From Linnemannia schmuckeri (lineage: Eukaryota > Mortierellomycota > Mortierellomycetes > Mortierellales > Mortierellaceae), in the NCBI GenBank assembly GCA_029449235.1, contig JANATG010000006.1, positions 1,612,001-1,676,000 on the forward strand: DNA of 64,000 bases, read 5' to 3'. Shown piece by piece: positions 32,345-43,681 of the stretch. The position numbers and the translations under genes are program-made. The notes beneath the pieces were generated by a model, which saw only the letters and a list, made by a program, of their open reading frames with translations, made no database searches and had not been told where the DNA came from. Every line of letters starts with the position of its first letter. Position 1 is the stretch's first letter.

Positions 32345-34310
32345 TTATTTCTTCGACTCGCCTGATATAGTGTTTTCGTGCTCAGTACTATCTCTAGTGC
32401 TTACTCCTTCTTGAGGCTTTGGACAGTGCATGTCCAAGTATTCGTTGGACTGATGAGTTCGACCTAAGGGGTTTGGTAATGCGTGCTTCCACCAGTCCCA
32501 CTTGAGGGGCGGCTGGTTATTTTTCCAGCGAATTTTAACAGTCGGCTTCTTTGCGATCTCAAAACCCTGCGTGGTTGATGGCGATGGTAGTGTTGGTTGC
32601 ACTGACGTCGTTATTGCTGTTGTTGTTGCTGCTCCGATGAGATTTGCAGGAGTTGCATATCGATCTCTGGTCCGCGAGGCGGTGTCGGCATAGAGGTTCG
32701 GGTCTTTGAGGGTTTTGATCAACATCTCTTCCAGATCCTTCTGCGACGTGGTGATACATTGATGTTTTGCGAAGAACATGAACTCGTAGCCGGGCCGCGC
32801 GTGTTCCCGAAAGACAGTCTCGACAGCAGCGGATAGCTTCTTGCGACAGAGATTCCTGTGGATCGCTAGCTTGGAGACGACCTTCTTGGAAATCACATAG
32901 ACGACTCGGTAGGGTGGATGTGGGGCGTCGATGGTGGAGGGGTAGTGGCGGAGATTGCGAAGGCTATACTGGCGGATGAAGGGTGAGGGCTTTGGCATCG
33001 GTAGCTGAGTGGCCGCAACCATTGCTGTAGTCGTGAGCGGAGGCGATGAAGGTATTGACGAGGTACTTGAGTCCTGTATGGCGCCGTTTTCTCTTGCCTT
33101 TTCGGCAGTCCTGTTTAATTCCTGTTGGTTCAGCCGGTATGCGGTCATGGCCAAATTGTACTCTTCCATCGCCTGCTCCACAAATTTGGGAACATTCGCT
33201 ATTATGATTTGATATAATGAAAGAGTAGCAGGTGAAGTCAAGTCATTTGAGTGCGGACTAAATTATCATCAAAACTTTGCAACAACTTTCTGTCAACTGG
33301 ACACTTACGAACAGGCGGTTCGGAAAATGTCATCCGTGCTGACTTGAGATTAAATGCGTCGGTTTGAACGGTTCGTGTTCCTGTGCGCTTCGAGAACAGC
33401 CGCTGTACGCCCTCCTTGTCTGCCGATTCGATCTATCAAGGTACGGCATGATAAATAGACGTCAATGGGCGGACTTCTTGGACACTGACCATGCATATTA
33501 GTGTCGCATTGATCGCACTAAAGCCTGGATCGATCGGCTTACCCTTTCCGTGTCAGGTACGGTCCAAAAATTCGTGGGATAGACTTGCTCAGCCGTCGGA
33601 CTTGCTGAATTAGACCTTACGGGTTCATGTTTGTCAAATGTGTTGTTATCTTTGCTTCGCCGGGCCGTATCTTCAGATCCAGTAGTAGTATGAGATGATG
33701 TTGATGTCAACATGAACTTTGCCCCCACGCTTCTGTCCGCGTGTTTTTCTGCGTTCTTGTATCCAGGCTTGTATAGCTGTTCTCCGATAGCAGCATGATT
33801 CCGGGTTCTGTGTACACGTAGCGGTAGATCAACAGGGGCTGATAGTGATGGTTCCTGGCTTGTTGTCTGGATCTGAGACTCTGGCAACGGCTCCTTGATC
33901 AATTGATCCGCCACCAATTTTTGTTGATTGTGGTCGGCCATTGAAGGGGTAAGAAGTGGTGGCGAGGGGGTTGCTGCCCTTTGACCTTCTATCGTGTCAA
34001 AGCGTTTTGGTTTTGTGGGAGTGCTTTGAGTGCGACGGCTGTTCTGAGCTGAGGGTTTACTCCTCCTGCGTTGCCTGCCTGGCGTGTGTTGTGGTACATG
34101 GATTCCTCTTGTCCTCGACGAGCTGTTGTTGTTGTTTCTGACTCTATTATCCGTTGAGGTTGACGCGTGCTTGTGAGTTGAATATGCTGTTTGTCGAATG
34201 AACGTCACAGGTGTGATTGTTGTTGTCCGAATAAGTGCATGGTGCGAGTTCAGTAGAGACCAGTGAGTGAATGCACCAAGTCTTGTCGTTATTGTAGTTG
34301 CTCTGGCCAT
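32345..34310 (-). CDS. RnpA-like (bacterial-type RNase P protein component) protein, probably mitochondrial
   Basis: 581 residues from three minus-strand exons: 34310-33543, 33432-33309, 33198-32345. The N-terminus (MARATTITTRLGAF...) is rich in Arg, Thr and Ser without acidic residues, like a mitochondrial presequence. Residues to about 256 are disordered. Exon 2 (257-297) resembles the first strand and loop of the RNase P protein fold. A poorly conserved insert follows. Residues 394-461 then match the core: RVVYVISKKVVSKLAIHRN (SKK at 401-403, Arg-Asn at 412-413, replacing the bacterial RNR helix), then RPGYEFMFFAKH and a DLEEMLIKTL helix. Bacterial RnpA helps the RNase P RNA bind pre-tRNA. 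Bacterial proteins are about 120 residues, so this one is much extended. It could instead be a relative in the mitochondrial ribosome. The start at 34310 is divergent from UGO1, 287 bases away. Confidence 0.72.
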
Positions 34311-34597
34311 GGTTTTGAGATCAAGTACGAGCGAGAAAAAGAAAGCGCACAAAAGGAGAGAGGAGTGACCAATTTCCAAATCGGGACAGTTCGGTGTAAT
34401 CCGACACGCGGAAAGGAAAGAGGAAAGAGACTGGGTTTTGTCGGCGAGAGGGGAAGAGGAGTAAGAGAGCAAGAAGAGGAAGAGAAGGGCCATGTCGACA
34501 AACTCTTTTCTTTTATTGTTTTCTTCCCTTCTTTTCTCTGATCATCATTCTTCTTCCTCACGAGGACAAAACACAAAAAGGGACATCAGGATCTAGC
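34311..34597. promoter_or_regulatory. short bidirectional promoter region
   Basis: Only 287 bases separate the divergent start codons of the RnpA-like gene (-) and the UGO1-like gene (+). Both products are predicted to be mitochondrial, so shared control is plausible but inferred. The region is purine-rich on the plus strand near 34430-34490. Confidence 0.5.
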
Positions 34598-36521
34598 ATG
34601 TCACACTACAGCTACCCGTCCCCAGGAGGAGCACCTAACGCCAACAGCCCCAACCCTCTTCGACCTTACTACTCGGCCTCAGACTCGCCCCTTCAGTCCT
34701 ACTACAACAACACCCTCTCGTCCGCCACTCTCGAGGAGGAACTCGCCGCTCAGAACGAACTCAACTCTCAAGCGGCCGCAAAGGAACTCGCCAGCTATGG
34801 TCTTATTAAGTACATGACCCTTGCCATCGCTGCCCCTTTCGAGGCTGGTCAGACCCTGTTGCAGGTTCAGTACTTGCCCAATGACGATGGATTCAACGGA
34901 GATGACTTTGACATTGCCGAAAAGGTGAGCCTCCACTAGTTCAGGTTTTTGGAGTAAAGAGACGGAAGCCGTTGAGAAGGATTTTCTATTAGTATCTTGG
35001 TCTAATGAGCATCCGATTAACACATACCTCCACTTTGAACGACTCGACGTTTTTTTTATGTACTCAGCACCGACGCGAGCAGGACCACCAGAGGTTGCTC
35101 GAGGCAGAGGCAGAAAGAAGCCGTTATTACAATGAACGAACAAGCGCGTCGGGTGCAGGAGGATACTACACCGGCAATAACAATCGATATAACGAATATG
35201 GCCATGTCGATCGAGCTGATGTCCGTAGCCGATTTGAACACGACCATCGCGACTATGACTTTCAGGCGCCTGTCCGTTCTACGACAAACCTCGAGTCAGG
35301 AGAGCTCTTCCGAGCAAGTGTTTATGATGAAGCGTCCAGGCCAGATTACCAGATGGCGCCCGTTGAAGGAGGAGTCTGGAAAGCGATGACGGACCTTGCC
35401 AAACACCCTACCGAAGGCTGGATGTCTCTCTGGAAAGGTAATACGGAGAATCTATTCTGTGATGCGTGTCCCGATTTGGTCATTCCTGAGAGAGAAGGGA
35501 TGGGCCAGTGCGATTTTGGTTGGACAGTGATCAAAACACCAGCGACAGCTCTTTCTAAACCACGTTTTATGTGTACATGCGCGCTTAGGTCAATATACCA
35601 ATTGGATCTACGAAATGATGCATTTGTTTGCTCAGCCTACGCTGGAGGCGACCTTGAACGATACATTCGACCTTTACGACGATACTATTCCCTTGGTGCA
35701 TCTGGACCACGTCGGGCCCAACATTGCCACCATGGTCACTAGTCATCTCGTCGTCGGCTTTCTCCTCTCGCCCCTCGAGCTCGTCCGTACGAGGTAAAAA
35801 TAATCTCCGTATAAAGCATATTTTTGCCAGCAATGGATGGCTGTGACCCACCAGGCACTGAAACTTCTTTTTATTTTCAATCACCTCAACCCACACATTT
35901 AGACTTGTGGTGCAGACTGCCAACCCTCTGCAGCGCAAGTACAGCGGCATGGTCAACTGTATCTCAACCATCATCCAGGAGGAGGGTTTCACGGCGCTCT
36001 GGGGAGGCGTCAATCTCTTCCCTACACTTATTTACCACACCTTGACGCCTCTCCTGTCAAACTCGATCCCTCTAATTATCGACCGGGTCTTCAAACTCTC
36101 AGCCGCTGACTCGCCATTTTTGTACTCTTTGGCGGAGTTAGGCCTCAACACCATTGAGTTGCTGATCCGCCTGCCCATCGAAACCGTCAGGAAGCGTCTT
36201 CAGATCCAGGTCAAGACCGACCATGGTGACCCTCGTCTTCCCATTGCCGGATCCAAAAAGTATAGGACTGTGGTTGAGACTCGCAAGAGACCTTATTATG
36301 GCATGGTCGACTGTGTCTACAGGATCATCAAGGAGGAAGGTGGGCATCATAAGAGAGTCTCTAACAGTGCCAATAAGGGCGGCGTGACTCAACGTCCATG
36401 GTACTCTGCCTGGGGAGTGCGAGGATTGTACACGGGGTTGGGCATGCATTTGACGAGCAACGTCACACTTTTTGCGGTTGGCGCTGTTACCAACTTGCAG
36501 GACGAGGGTGATGACTGGTAG
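34598..36521 (+). CDS. UGO1: UGO1-like mitochondrial outer-membrane carrier
   Basis: 506 residues from four exons: 34598-34924, 35068-35437, 35589-35793, 35903-36521. It belongs to the modified mitochondrial-carrier family (UGO1/SLC25A46), an outer-membrane protein that couples fusion factors in yeast. The N-terminus is a disordered Ser/Pro/Asn-rich stretch, followed by APFEAGQTLLQVQYLP. A long charged linker (exon 2) follows. Carrier-type repeats come next: a helix ending SPLELVRTRLVVQT with YSGMVNCISTIIQEEGFTALWGG, and RLPIETVRKRLQIQ with YYGMVDCVYRIIKEEGG and GLYTGLG. The P-x-E-x-x-R-x-R form of the carrier signature is a known UGO1-type deviation from P-x-D/E-x-x-K/R. The C-terminus ends DEGDDW. 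Length agrees with fungal UGO1 proteins. MED23 follows on the same strand. Confidence 0.82.
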
Positions 36522-36882
36522 ACAAGATATATATTAATTTCGATACGCTGCAATTGCGGCTACGATAACGAGGGACCCAATGAACAATAGAATGAAACTG
36601 GCTTCAAAATAATACTTCTTAGCTGGTTGTGTGCGCGCGATGTGGAACGAACTTGAAAAAGCAGTCCCTGAGAAGAAGTGGCTGGCTGGCTGGCAAGGGA
36701 GCGCGGTTTTTGTGGAAGTCCAGTTGTGACCATCAGCACTCTCGGCGCTCTCCTCACTTTTCGAGATCACCGCACCAACTGGTAGCATCGACGCGAACTT
36801 CAACAAAAAAGTCGAGTCGAGTCTCTCTGCAGCAATAGACCACCAAGTGACAGGACTCATCAAATACAATAACGGAAAGGAG

Positions 36883-39800
36883 ATGCAGGCATTCACAACC
36901 CAGCTGGACGCGGTCCTCAATGAAACCGACATCAAGGTATTCCCAGGGACAAAGACATATCTTAAGCGTTCAATCATTGGACAAACCGCTGATGTCTCTA
37001 ACGACTCGTCAACAACTTCTGTATTGCATTACAATAGGCGCCAGTGATTACAGGAGACAAGGACAACTTTTTCTGGCAAGTGACAACGAGACATCTATAG
37101 GAAAAGTGGCGATGACATGGAATGACATCAGCTCTCATCAACTAATCCTCATAGCGCTGCCTCACCTGCACTTGGAACATAATAGCATCTTTCAGGCACC
37201 GGCGCCCAAGAAGAGAAGACTGAACCCGACGACAACATGGACAAAATACCTTGCGGACTCAGAAAACTCGAAATGTTTATCAGTCTTGGCGGCAGAGTTC
37301 CTCAAAGTGTGCAAGTCCATGGACAGTGTGGTACGTTTACGTTTATGAACAAACAGCCATAAGCTATGTCATTTGATGGTGATTAATTGCAACCACAGCT
37401 AGCTGACCGACTCAAAAAATACCTCTTTCAAAAATAGAACGAACCATTAGCAACACTATTCCAGATCTACCATAACTCTTTACAATCACCAGCGAGGTCT
37501 GCTCTGCTTCTTGCCCTATTGTACAACATCTTTCATCCAAGCTCGACATTACCACTCTATGATCGCATCAAATCACCCATCTCCCTCAGCAAGTCGTTTA
37601 TCCAATTGACACAGTACCTGGATGTTTCCAACCAGTTTCAGTGGACAGGAACTATGGCGCTCATTCTGCGATGCCTACAGCAACCCGACTGCGAGACGAT
37701 CCCAGCGGAGACCTCGATCGCCATCATAATGTCGATCCTTAAGAAGATCAACATCTTGCCACTAAATTGTAACCACGACCAGATAGAGTGTGCGTCAAAG
37801 GGTCTTGAGGTCATTCAGGCATTCCTGGAGATCCCAAGCGCGGCCAAGACTGCACACGCCACTTATTACGACTTGCTCCGCGAGGTATGCCGTTTGACAT
37901 GTGCTGGACTTCGGTGAATGTTGTCAAATAGGCACATACTGACATATGTAATCTACTATCGATCATTAGATCTCCCAAGTGTTTCCACCGGGCGTAGTCA
38001 TTCATTGGACTTTGGAACGGTTCATGGATCACCTTCAGGAGCGGCGGCAGAATCTGGCGTTTCTGGTCATGCCCCCAGATGCCTCATGGCCCCTCATCTC
38101 GCAGATCAACCGTCAGCACGAGTTCACCAACCTTACTCAGCGCCCCAGCCACCTTCTCTTTGCTCCAGACTATGTAGGTTGTTGAAGAACTTTTGGTTGC
38201 ATCCAGAGATATACAATATTGTGGAGAACAGCTATTAACAGCGTAATTTTTGACTTTCTTGCACCCATTCAGGCTAAAGGCATCAAGGATGGGCAGATGA
38301 CGACTTATGTCAGTCTGTTTGGCGATCTGTTGTATCAAAGGGCGCCATCGGACGAAATTTTCTTCATGATCCGCCAACTCCCTCACAACCCTGCAGGGGT
38401 TTCAGCACTGCGAGAATCTCTTGTCATCAAAACCCGCGACGTGGTCCGCTGCATTCAACGCCATAGCCGATTCCACGAACCTCGGCAAACAGACATGCAC
38501 CCACCTGTCACTGCCAACCCAGATATGGTCATTCCTGACAACATCGACTTCATGGAGCTGTTGATCGAGTTGTCTGACCAGCTGTATGCCTTTGTCGGAT
38601 CGGAACTCTCTCAAATTTCCAATATCTATCCTACTGGATACTCGGTTCTTTACGAAGACTTGATTGTCGATTATCATTCTTTGATCACACCGACTGACAA
38701 AGGGCCGGCAGAACTCGAGAAGGACAACACGCTCATTTTTTTGTTGCTCCAACTCATCCACATTGAGAAAGTTGGAGGCAAAGACAAGCTTTTGGCGCAG
38801 GACTATGCTGGCGACGAACACCTTTTCCGACTTTTGATCGCCCTGTACAACGAGGACCAGGTCAACTCCAAGGACGGCTTTTACCTCCGCGACCTCGCTC
38901 TCCAGTGCGCCATCAGTCATCAACAAATTTACATCCGAGATCGGTCTATGATGAAGTTACGCCACCCCAAACTCGCCGTCATCTGGCCTTACTACTCACA
39001 GATTTGTTACAACGTCCAGTCGTACTTCTTGACCAAGTACAAGAACAACCTCCAAGATCTTACCTGCCTCACGAATCTTCCAACTCAGGAGAACGTCAAG
39101 GTTGCGATGGAGTCTCAGATCCGCCAGCACATTGTCGCGGGAACTCTTTTCATCTACTTAGTGCCCAACTACCAAGGAAAGGAGCCAGAACTGGACGCTT
39201 CAGGCATGTTCTTGAAGGGAGGCATTCTCAGTCACAAACTGCTCGACATGCTAAACATCGACACCAAGCACAGGTAACAAAATTGGTTAGCTTTCTATGA
39301 TGGTCACGGCTACCTAATCAAAGAAGCTAATCTTGCAATATTTTTTCTCTGAGCATTTTAGACTGCTGGGTCTGATTTACAAAATGATGTTGGACGGCGA
39401 GCTAGGACCTCGTTTCCACGGAGACCCACCGCCTCAAGTCAAGTTCGTCTCGCCTTATGTAATCGATGTTGTCTACAAGTTGCTGTCAAGCACGCCCTGC
39501 TCAGTGGAGCCTGTCATTAAGGTCCTTTTCGACAAATTGCGACGATACGACCGAAAGTCCATACAGGATGTGCCCATGGAGACGACACGCTGGCAGTTTA
39601 CCGTTTTGCAACTTCTCAATTTCCGACTTGTCCGGCCCCTCAAGTTCACGGCGACCTGTGCTCATCTGCTTCACTACATGAAGTTTGCACTTTCAGGAAC
39701 CAAGCACCGAGCGCTTCACAACCTGCTGGAGGCCTGCAACCATAGTGCCCTGAGCATCCAGACCAGTCACAAGTTTTTGCGGTCGTTGGTGGACAACAAG

Positions 39801-42396
39801 CGGGAGCGGCCCTTCTGGTTTGAAGAGTCGGAAGCTCTGGCACGTCGGGCTGTCATGACGATTGCTCGTGTGGTAAAGCTTCGGGGTCAGGGCGATGCAC
39901 CCCAAGGAATCATTGCTGAGATCCTCCAGATTCTGCACAAGCATCCCATCATCTGGACTGAGGAGATTATGGCTTTCTTCCCGGAGCCTGTACGGGAATT
40001 TTACAGGAACCAGGAGCAGTCAGGAATTGCCAGCGGAATCCCTGGAGCAGTGACAGAGGGTGAGGTCTCAACACTTTTGGAAGGCACATCGATTCACAAC
40101 GTTCTCCTTGTGCCCAAGGGAACCGAGCCCAACACGTATATTTTGAGCCATTACTCAGATATGGCGAACCACCCCTTCTTCTTGTGCGTCTTCTGGGAGA
40201 TTATTATTATTCACCAGCAGATATCAGAGACGATGCTGGAGGATGTTAGGGCGGTTATGCTTCAGTTTCCACCATCACATATGTCGACCTATACCCAACA
40301 GCTGATCGATTATGCTTTGTGGAAGGTGGATCCCAAGAACCCCAGCGCCACGGATACCTTTGACCTTGTCGTTCGCGTCTTTGACGACCTGGTCTGGAAG
40401 TACCAGCTTCTCAGCATCGAGCACGTCCTGCAAGCACTCATGACTGGTCACCCCGCTCGTTCCGGTGATCTTGGTCTCAAAATTGTCATTCAGATGACTA
40501 TCCACTCTTCGGAACTCTCTAGCCGCATTGCTTACTGGAACTCGCTTGGTTTCAACCCCCGTGCCTGGGAGGAGGACGCGTACTATGAGAAGCTTCAGAG
40601 CTACCTTGCCCGCTACCCAGAGTACTTTAGTTTTGAGGCACACGAGGTCAGGACAGGAAACATTAACATCGTCCCACCTGTGGAGATGCCGCTCCTGGTC
40701 ATCTACAATAATGTTCTCATCCGCCTGATCAACATCTTTGACATGATTATTGGTCGTTTCATCGAGTACCAGATGGCCGACACCCTCATCACCTTCCTGG
40801 ACCAGTTTGGGTCTATGTACCTGTACCACAGTACGCCCATGGGATTCGTCCGTGACACATTGCTCTACTACTACGAGTCACCGACACTTCGGGATCCACG
40901 GGTCGTTAAGGCGCTGGTCAAGTTACTCGACTTTAAGCAGGTCGAGCTCTCACCAGTTTTGACCGACTACATTCAAGATGCGAACCGCTCCGAGGAGTTC
41001 TTTGATGAGCACTATGTGCACGAGATTTGCCGCAAGTTGGCCGTCAGCATGGATCCCAAGGAATGCGGCATGAAGACGGACTCTTCTATGCCCGAGCGTC
41101 AATACCGCGAGATTTCCAATCCCGCAGCTCAGGGTCTGTACATTGCAGTTATCGAGACGTTGTCGGCGCCGATCCCCAAGGAGAGATTTATGGAGCAGCT
41201 TTTGAGTTTGGTTCTTGCCAAGCGTCCAGGATCAGTAGCTTCAGCAGCGACGCCATCTGCCAGTTCAGGATCTGGGTCTAATGCTGCCAACTCGGCTTCG
41301 AGGGTTGTCCCAGAGGCACGAGTTATTCATGCAGCAGGACTGCTGTTGTCGGCGTTACCCAAGGAATTTATGGATCTGTTCTTTGTCGAGGTGGACTCTT
41401 TCACACGAACCGACGAAACGCTCTTGCAGGCCTCAACGCCCTCGGCAAAGTCTACAGCCGCACCAAGCCTTGCGTCGGCCACTGCTGCTTACGGTGGAGC
41501 AAAGGGGGCAGGAGCGCCAGGAGGATCAGGGGGCATGAAGTCAGAGATCAGCGGTCACCACCACAATGCCAGTGCCTCGTCAATAGGGAAGCGAACAACG
41601 GCTCAGGATATGCTGCTCTCCAGCCTGTTCAGCAGCTATAGCTACAATCGCCATAACTACAGGAGCAACCTCCCTAACTCCTTCTTGACGTTCTTCCATG
41701 CGGTTGTCCACTACTCCTCGGCGGATATTTTGCTCCGCGTGATGAAGTGTCTCGAGAACTGGAGACGGGGGACATGTCTGCCACCACCAGCGGGATCCAG
41801 TCTGCTCAACTACAATAACAAGCTGATTCGGATCAACAATCACTACGACAGCTTGCGAGACGAGGAGATTGAGGAAGGACATCATGGAGATGAAGTTGAT
41901 GAGACGGGCGAGAACGAAGGAACAACAGCGGCGGCGACGGATCCGAACACGCCCAAGAAGATGGTCAAGAACAAGAGCATCAGGACGGATACGCAGCTGC
42001 TGTTCATTTGTGCGTTGATTGGACCTTTGACACACCGGTTCGAAAAGGTGCAAATTGGAGGCACGACGGGACACTTCTTTGTGGTCCTGGTCGAGTTGTT
42101 CACCATGGTGACCGACATGATTGAGGTCGCCGCGGCGCCTGGGCTCTGTACTCTGGAGGGAGTTATTGATTTTATGTAGGTGTTTTTGATGTCGAGATGT
42201 GCACTCTTCTCCAATGGTTGACTTGTCTGTCTTAGTTGAGCCCAAATCTAACATTGTTTTGTTTTCTTTATTCAAACTTTTTAGCCATCATGTTCGGGCC
42301 CATATTCCCAAGGACCCAGATACCAGTGCCCGATTGGCGCTCCTGCTCAAGGGCATGCGACCATGGCTCCAAGGGCGACTTGGCAGCATTGTCTGA
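36883..42396 (+). CDS. MED23: Mediator complex subunit 23 (MED23)
   Basis: About 1602 residues from eight exons: 36883-36936, 37038-37079, 37196-37330, 37438-37884, 37970-38173, 38273-39273, 39362-42175, 42285-42396. MED23 is a tail-module subunit that links activators to RNA polymerase II. Landmarks include HPIIWTEEIMAFFPEPVREFY, DDLVWKYQLLSIEHVL, PLLVIYNNVLIRLINIFDMIIGRF, PMGFVRDTLLYYYESP, ISNPAAQGLYIAVIETL and the last helix LLLKGMRPWLQGRLGSIV. Human MED23 has about 1370 residues; the extra length is partly a Gly/Ser/Ala-rich loop at about 41460-41580 and an acidic loop at about 41850-41950. The start is uncertain. The frame is open upstream to 36730 and looks coding, and an ATG at 36640 is in the same frame, with one TGA (36727-36729) between. 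A small 5' exon or a splice that removes the TGA is possible. Confidence 0.88.
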
Positions 42397-42797
42397 TCTC
42401 ACGTAGATGTAGTCGCGCTATATTGTTTTGTTTTTAGTTGAAGAGAAATGATGGAAGAGCATATATTTTGTTGTCTGTTCTTTATTTATTGTAGCAAGAT
42501 GGTTGGCAAAGATAGGGGAGGTCAAGGCCCGAAGGTCAAGATTTGATAGTGATGAATGTTGGAGCACAATCGACTATCATTACACAAAAAGTCGTTGAAG
42601 AGATGGGGCGAATTGACTAAAACGAATAACATAAAGGATCAACAAGGTTGGTTGGCGAAAAGTATCAGAGAGAGTAGTTGATGAGACCAAACTAGGTTTT
42701 TCTCATTTCATTTTGCGTGTACCGGAGTACAAGCTAATGTTCAGAATAGATAAACTGGCTAAGACGTACACACTAGCCTACTCATACGCCTATCTAT
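42397..42797. other. intergenic boundary between housekeeping block and repeat array
   Basis: 400 bases between the convergent stops of MED23 (+) and paralog A (-). No gene is seen. The last 130 bases resemble the sequences downstream of paralogs B and C (for example the AAACTGGCTAAGACGTACAC-like and TCTATCTAGAGGAACCAGG motifs), so the duplicated unit starts about here. Confidence 0.5.
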
Positions 42798-43681
42798 CTA
42801 GAGGAACCAGGACATGATGGTCTGGCGGTTTCTGAAGATTGGTCGGGTCTTGAAGCAGGAGGTAAAACCACGTCGGAATCCTTCATCGTGGTCAGGAACC
42901 TTGGGCGAGGCGAAGAAGTCCATGAAATCACGGACATGGACAATCTTCATAACGCCGGCCAGCTTGTCAGCGTTATCAGATAGGAAGTCTTGGTTAACCT
43001 CGTGGTCAGCAACTATGAGGTGCGCCTTCTGCTCAGGGATGTAGGCCATATGATCCTTGTCCCACTGAATGGTCATAGACATGCGAGCCAATTTGACCAT
43101 GACAGTGTCAGAGTCCTCGGGCTTGGAGACGACGATGAGACTGAGAATCCAATGTGTCAACGACTCGTCCTCCATGTACCCAGGGATCAAGTCACGGAAA
43201 GCGCGAGCCATGTGGGGGTCGTCGAGTTTCTCGCGGATGACCTGCTCAAACTGCATGAGGGAGCCATTGAGCGCAAGGTGTTCATCCATCGAGTCTTTGG
43301 CCTGGAAGCCGGGGAAGGTAGCGGTCTTGTGCACAAACTGATCAAGGGTCTGACCAAGCGACTTGGGCTCCCCAGTCGCAGGAGAAAATTCAGCCGACTT
43401 GGCCGAGTAGACCAGGATTGACGCGGCGGCACCGGCGTGGTTGTTAGGATCCCTAAAGATCTCAGCGGGGTCCGCAGAATAATCTGTGGTGTCTTCTCCC
43501 ATAAACATCGCTCCAGAGATGACGGCATTGGCAGCCATCGCAGCCGTGGCTATGTGTTCGACAGAGACAACAGCACTTGGTTAGTTCCACATTGCTGGAG
43601 GTAAACTTGCATGTGTTTGGATCAGCATAAGTTTGGCCACATACCTGAGCAGAGAAGAGCGACAGTCTTGATGAGAAGCAT
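42798..43681 (-). CDS. secreted protein of an unrecognised family, paralog A
   Basis: 262 residues from two minus-strand exons: 43681-43645 (twelve codons plus one base) and 43549-42798. The first exon supplies the hydrophobic part of a signal peptide (MLLIKTVALLCS, then ATAAMA), so starting at the internal Met would lose the leader. The mature part has EIFRDPNNHAGAAASILVYS, FPGF, ARAFRDLIPGYM and the C-terminal IMSWFL. I do not recognise the family. Comparison with the plus-strand proteins at 50440 and 59013 shows the same core (F-R-D/N-P-N/D-N-H-A-x-A-A). A TATA element lies at 43755-43766 (minus strand). Its first 50 or so mature residues and its intron are almost identical to paralog B, while the rest has diverged. 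Confidence 0.85.

Noticed and set aside
36534..36977. Minus-strand frame ending in a membrane-helix-like tail
   Set aside because: Its upstream half is antisense to the coding-looking MED23 first exon and no upstream exon is seen. The hydrophobic tail is notable but unsupported.
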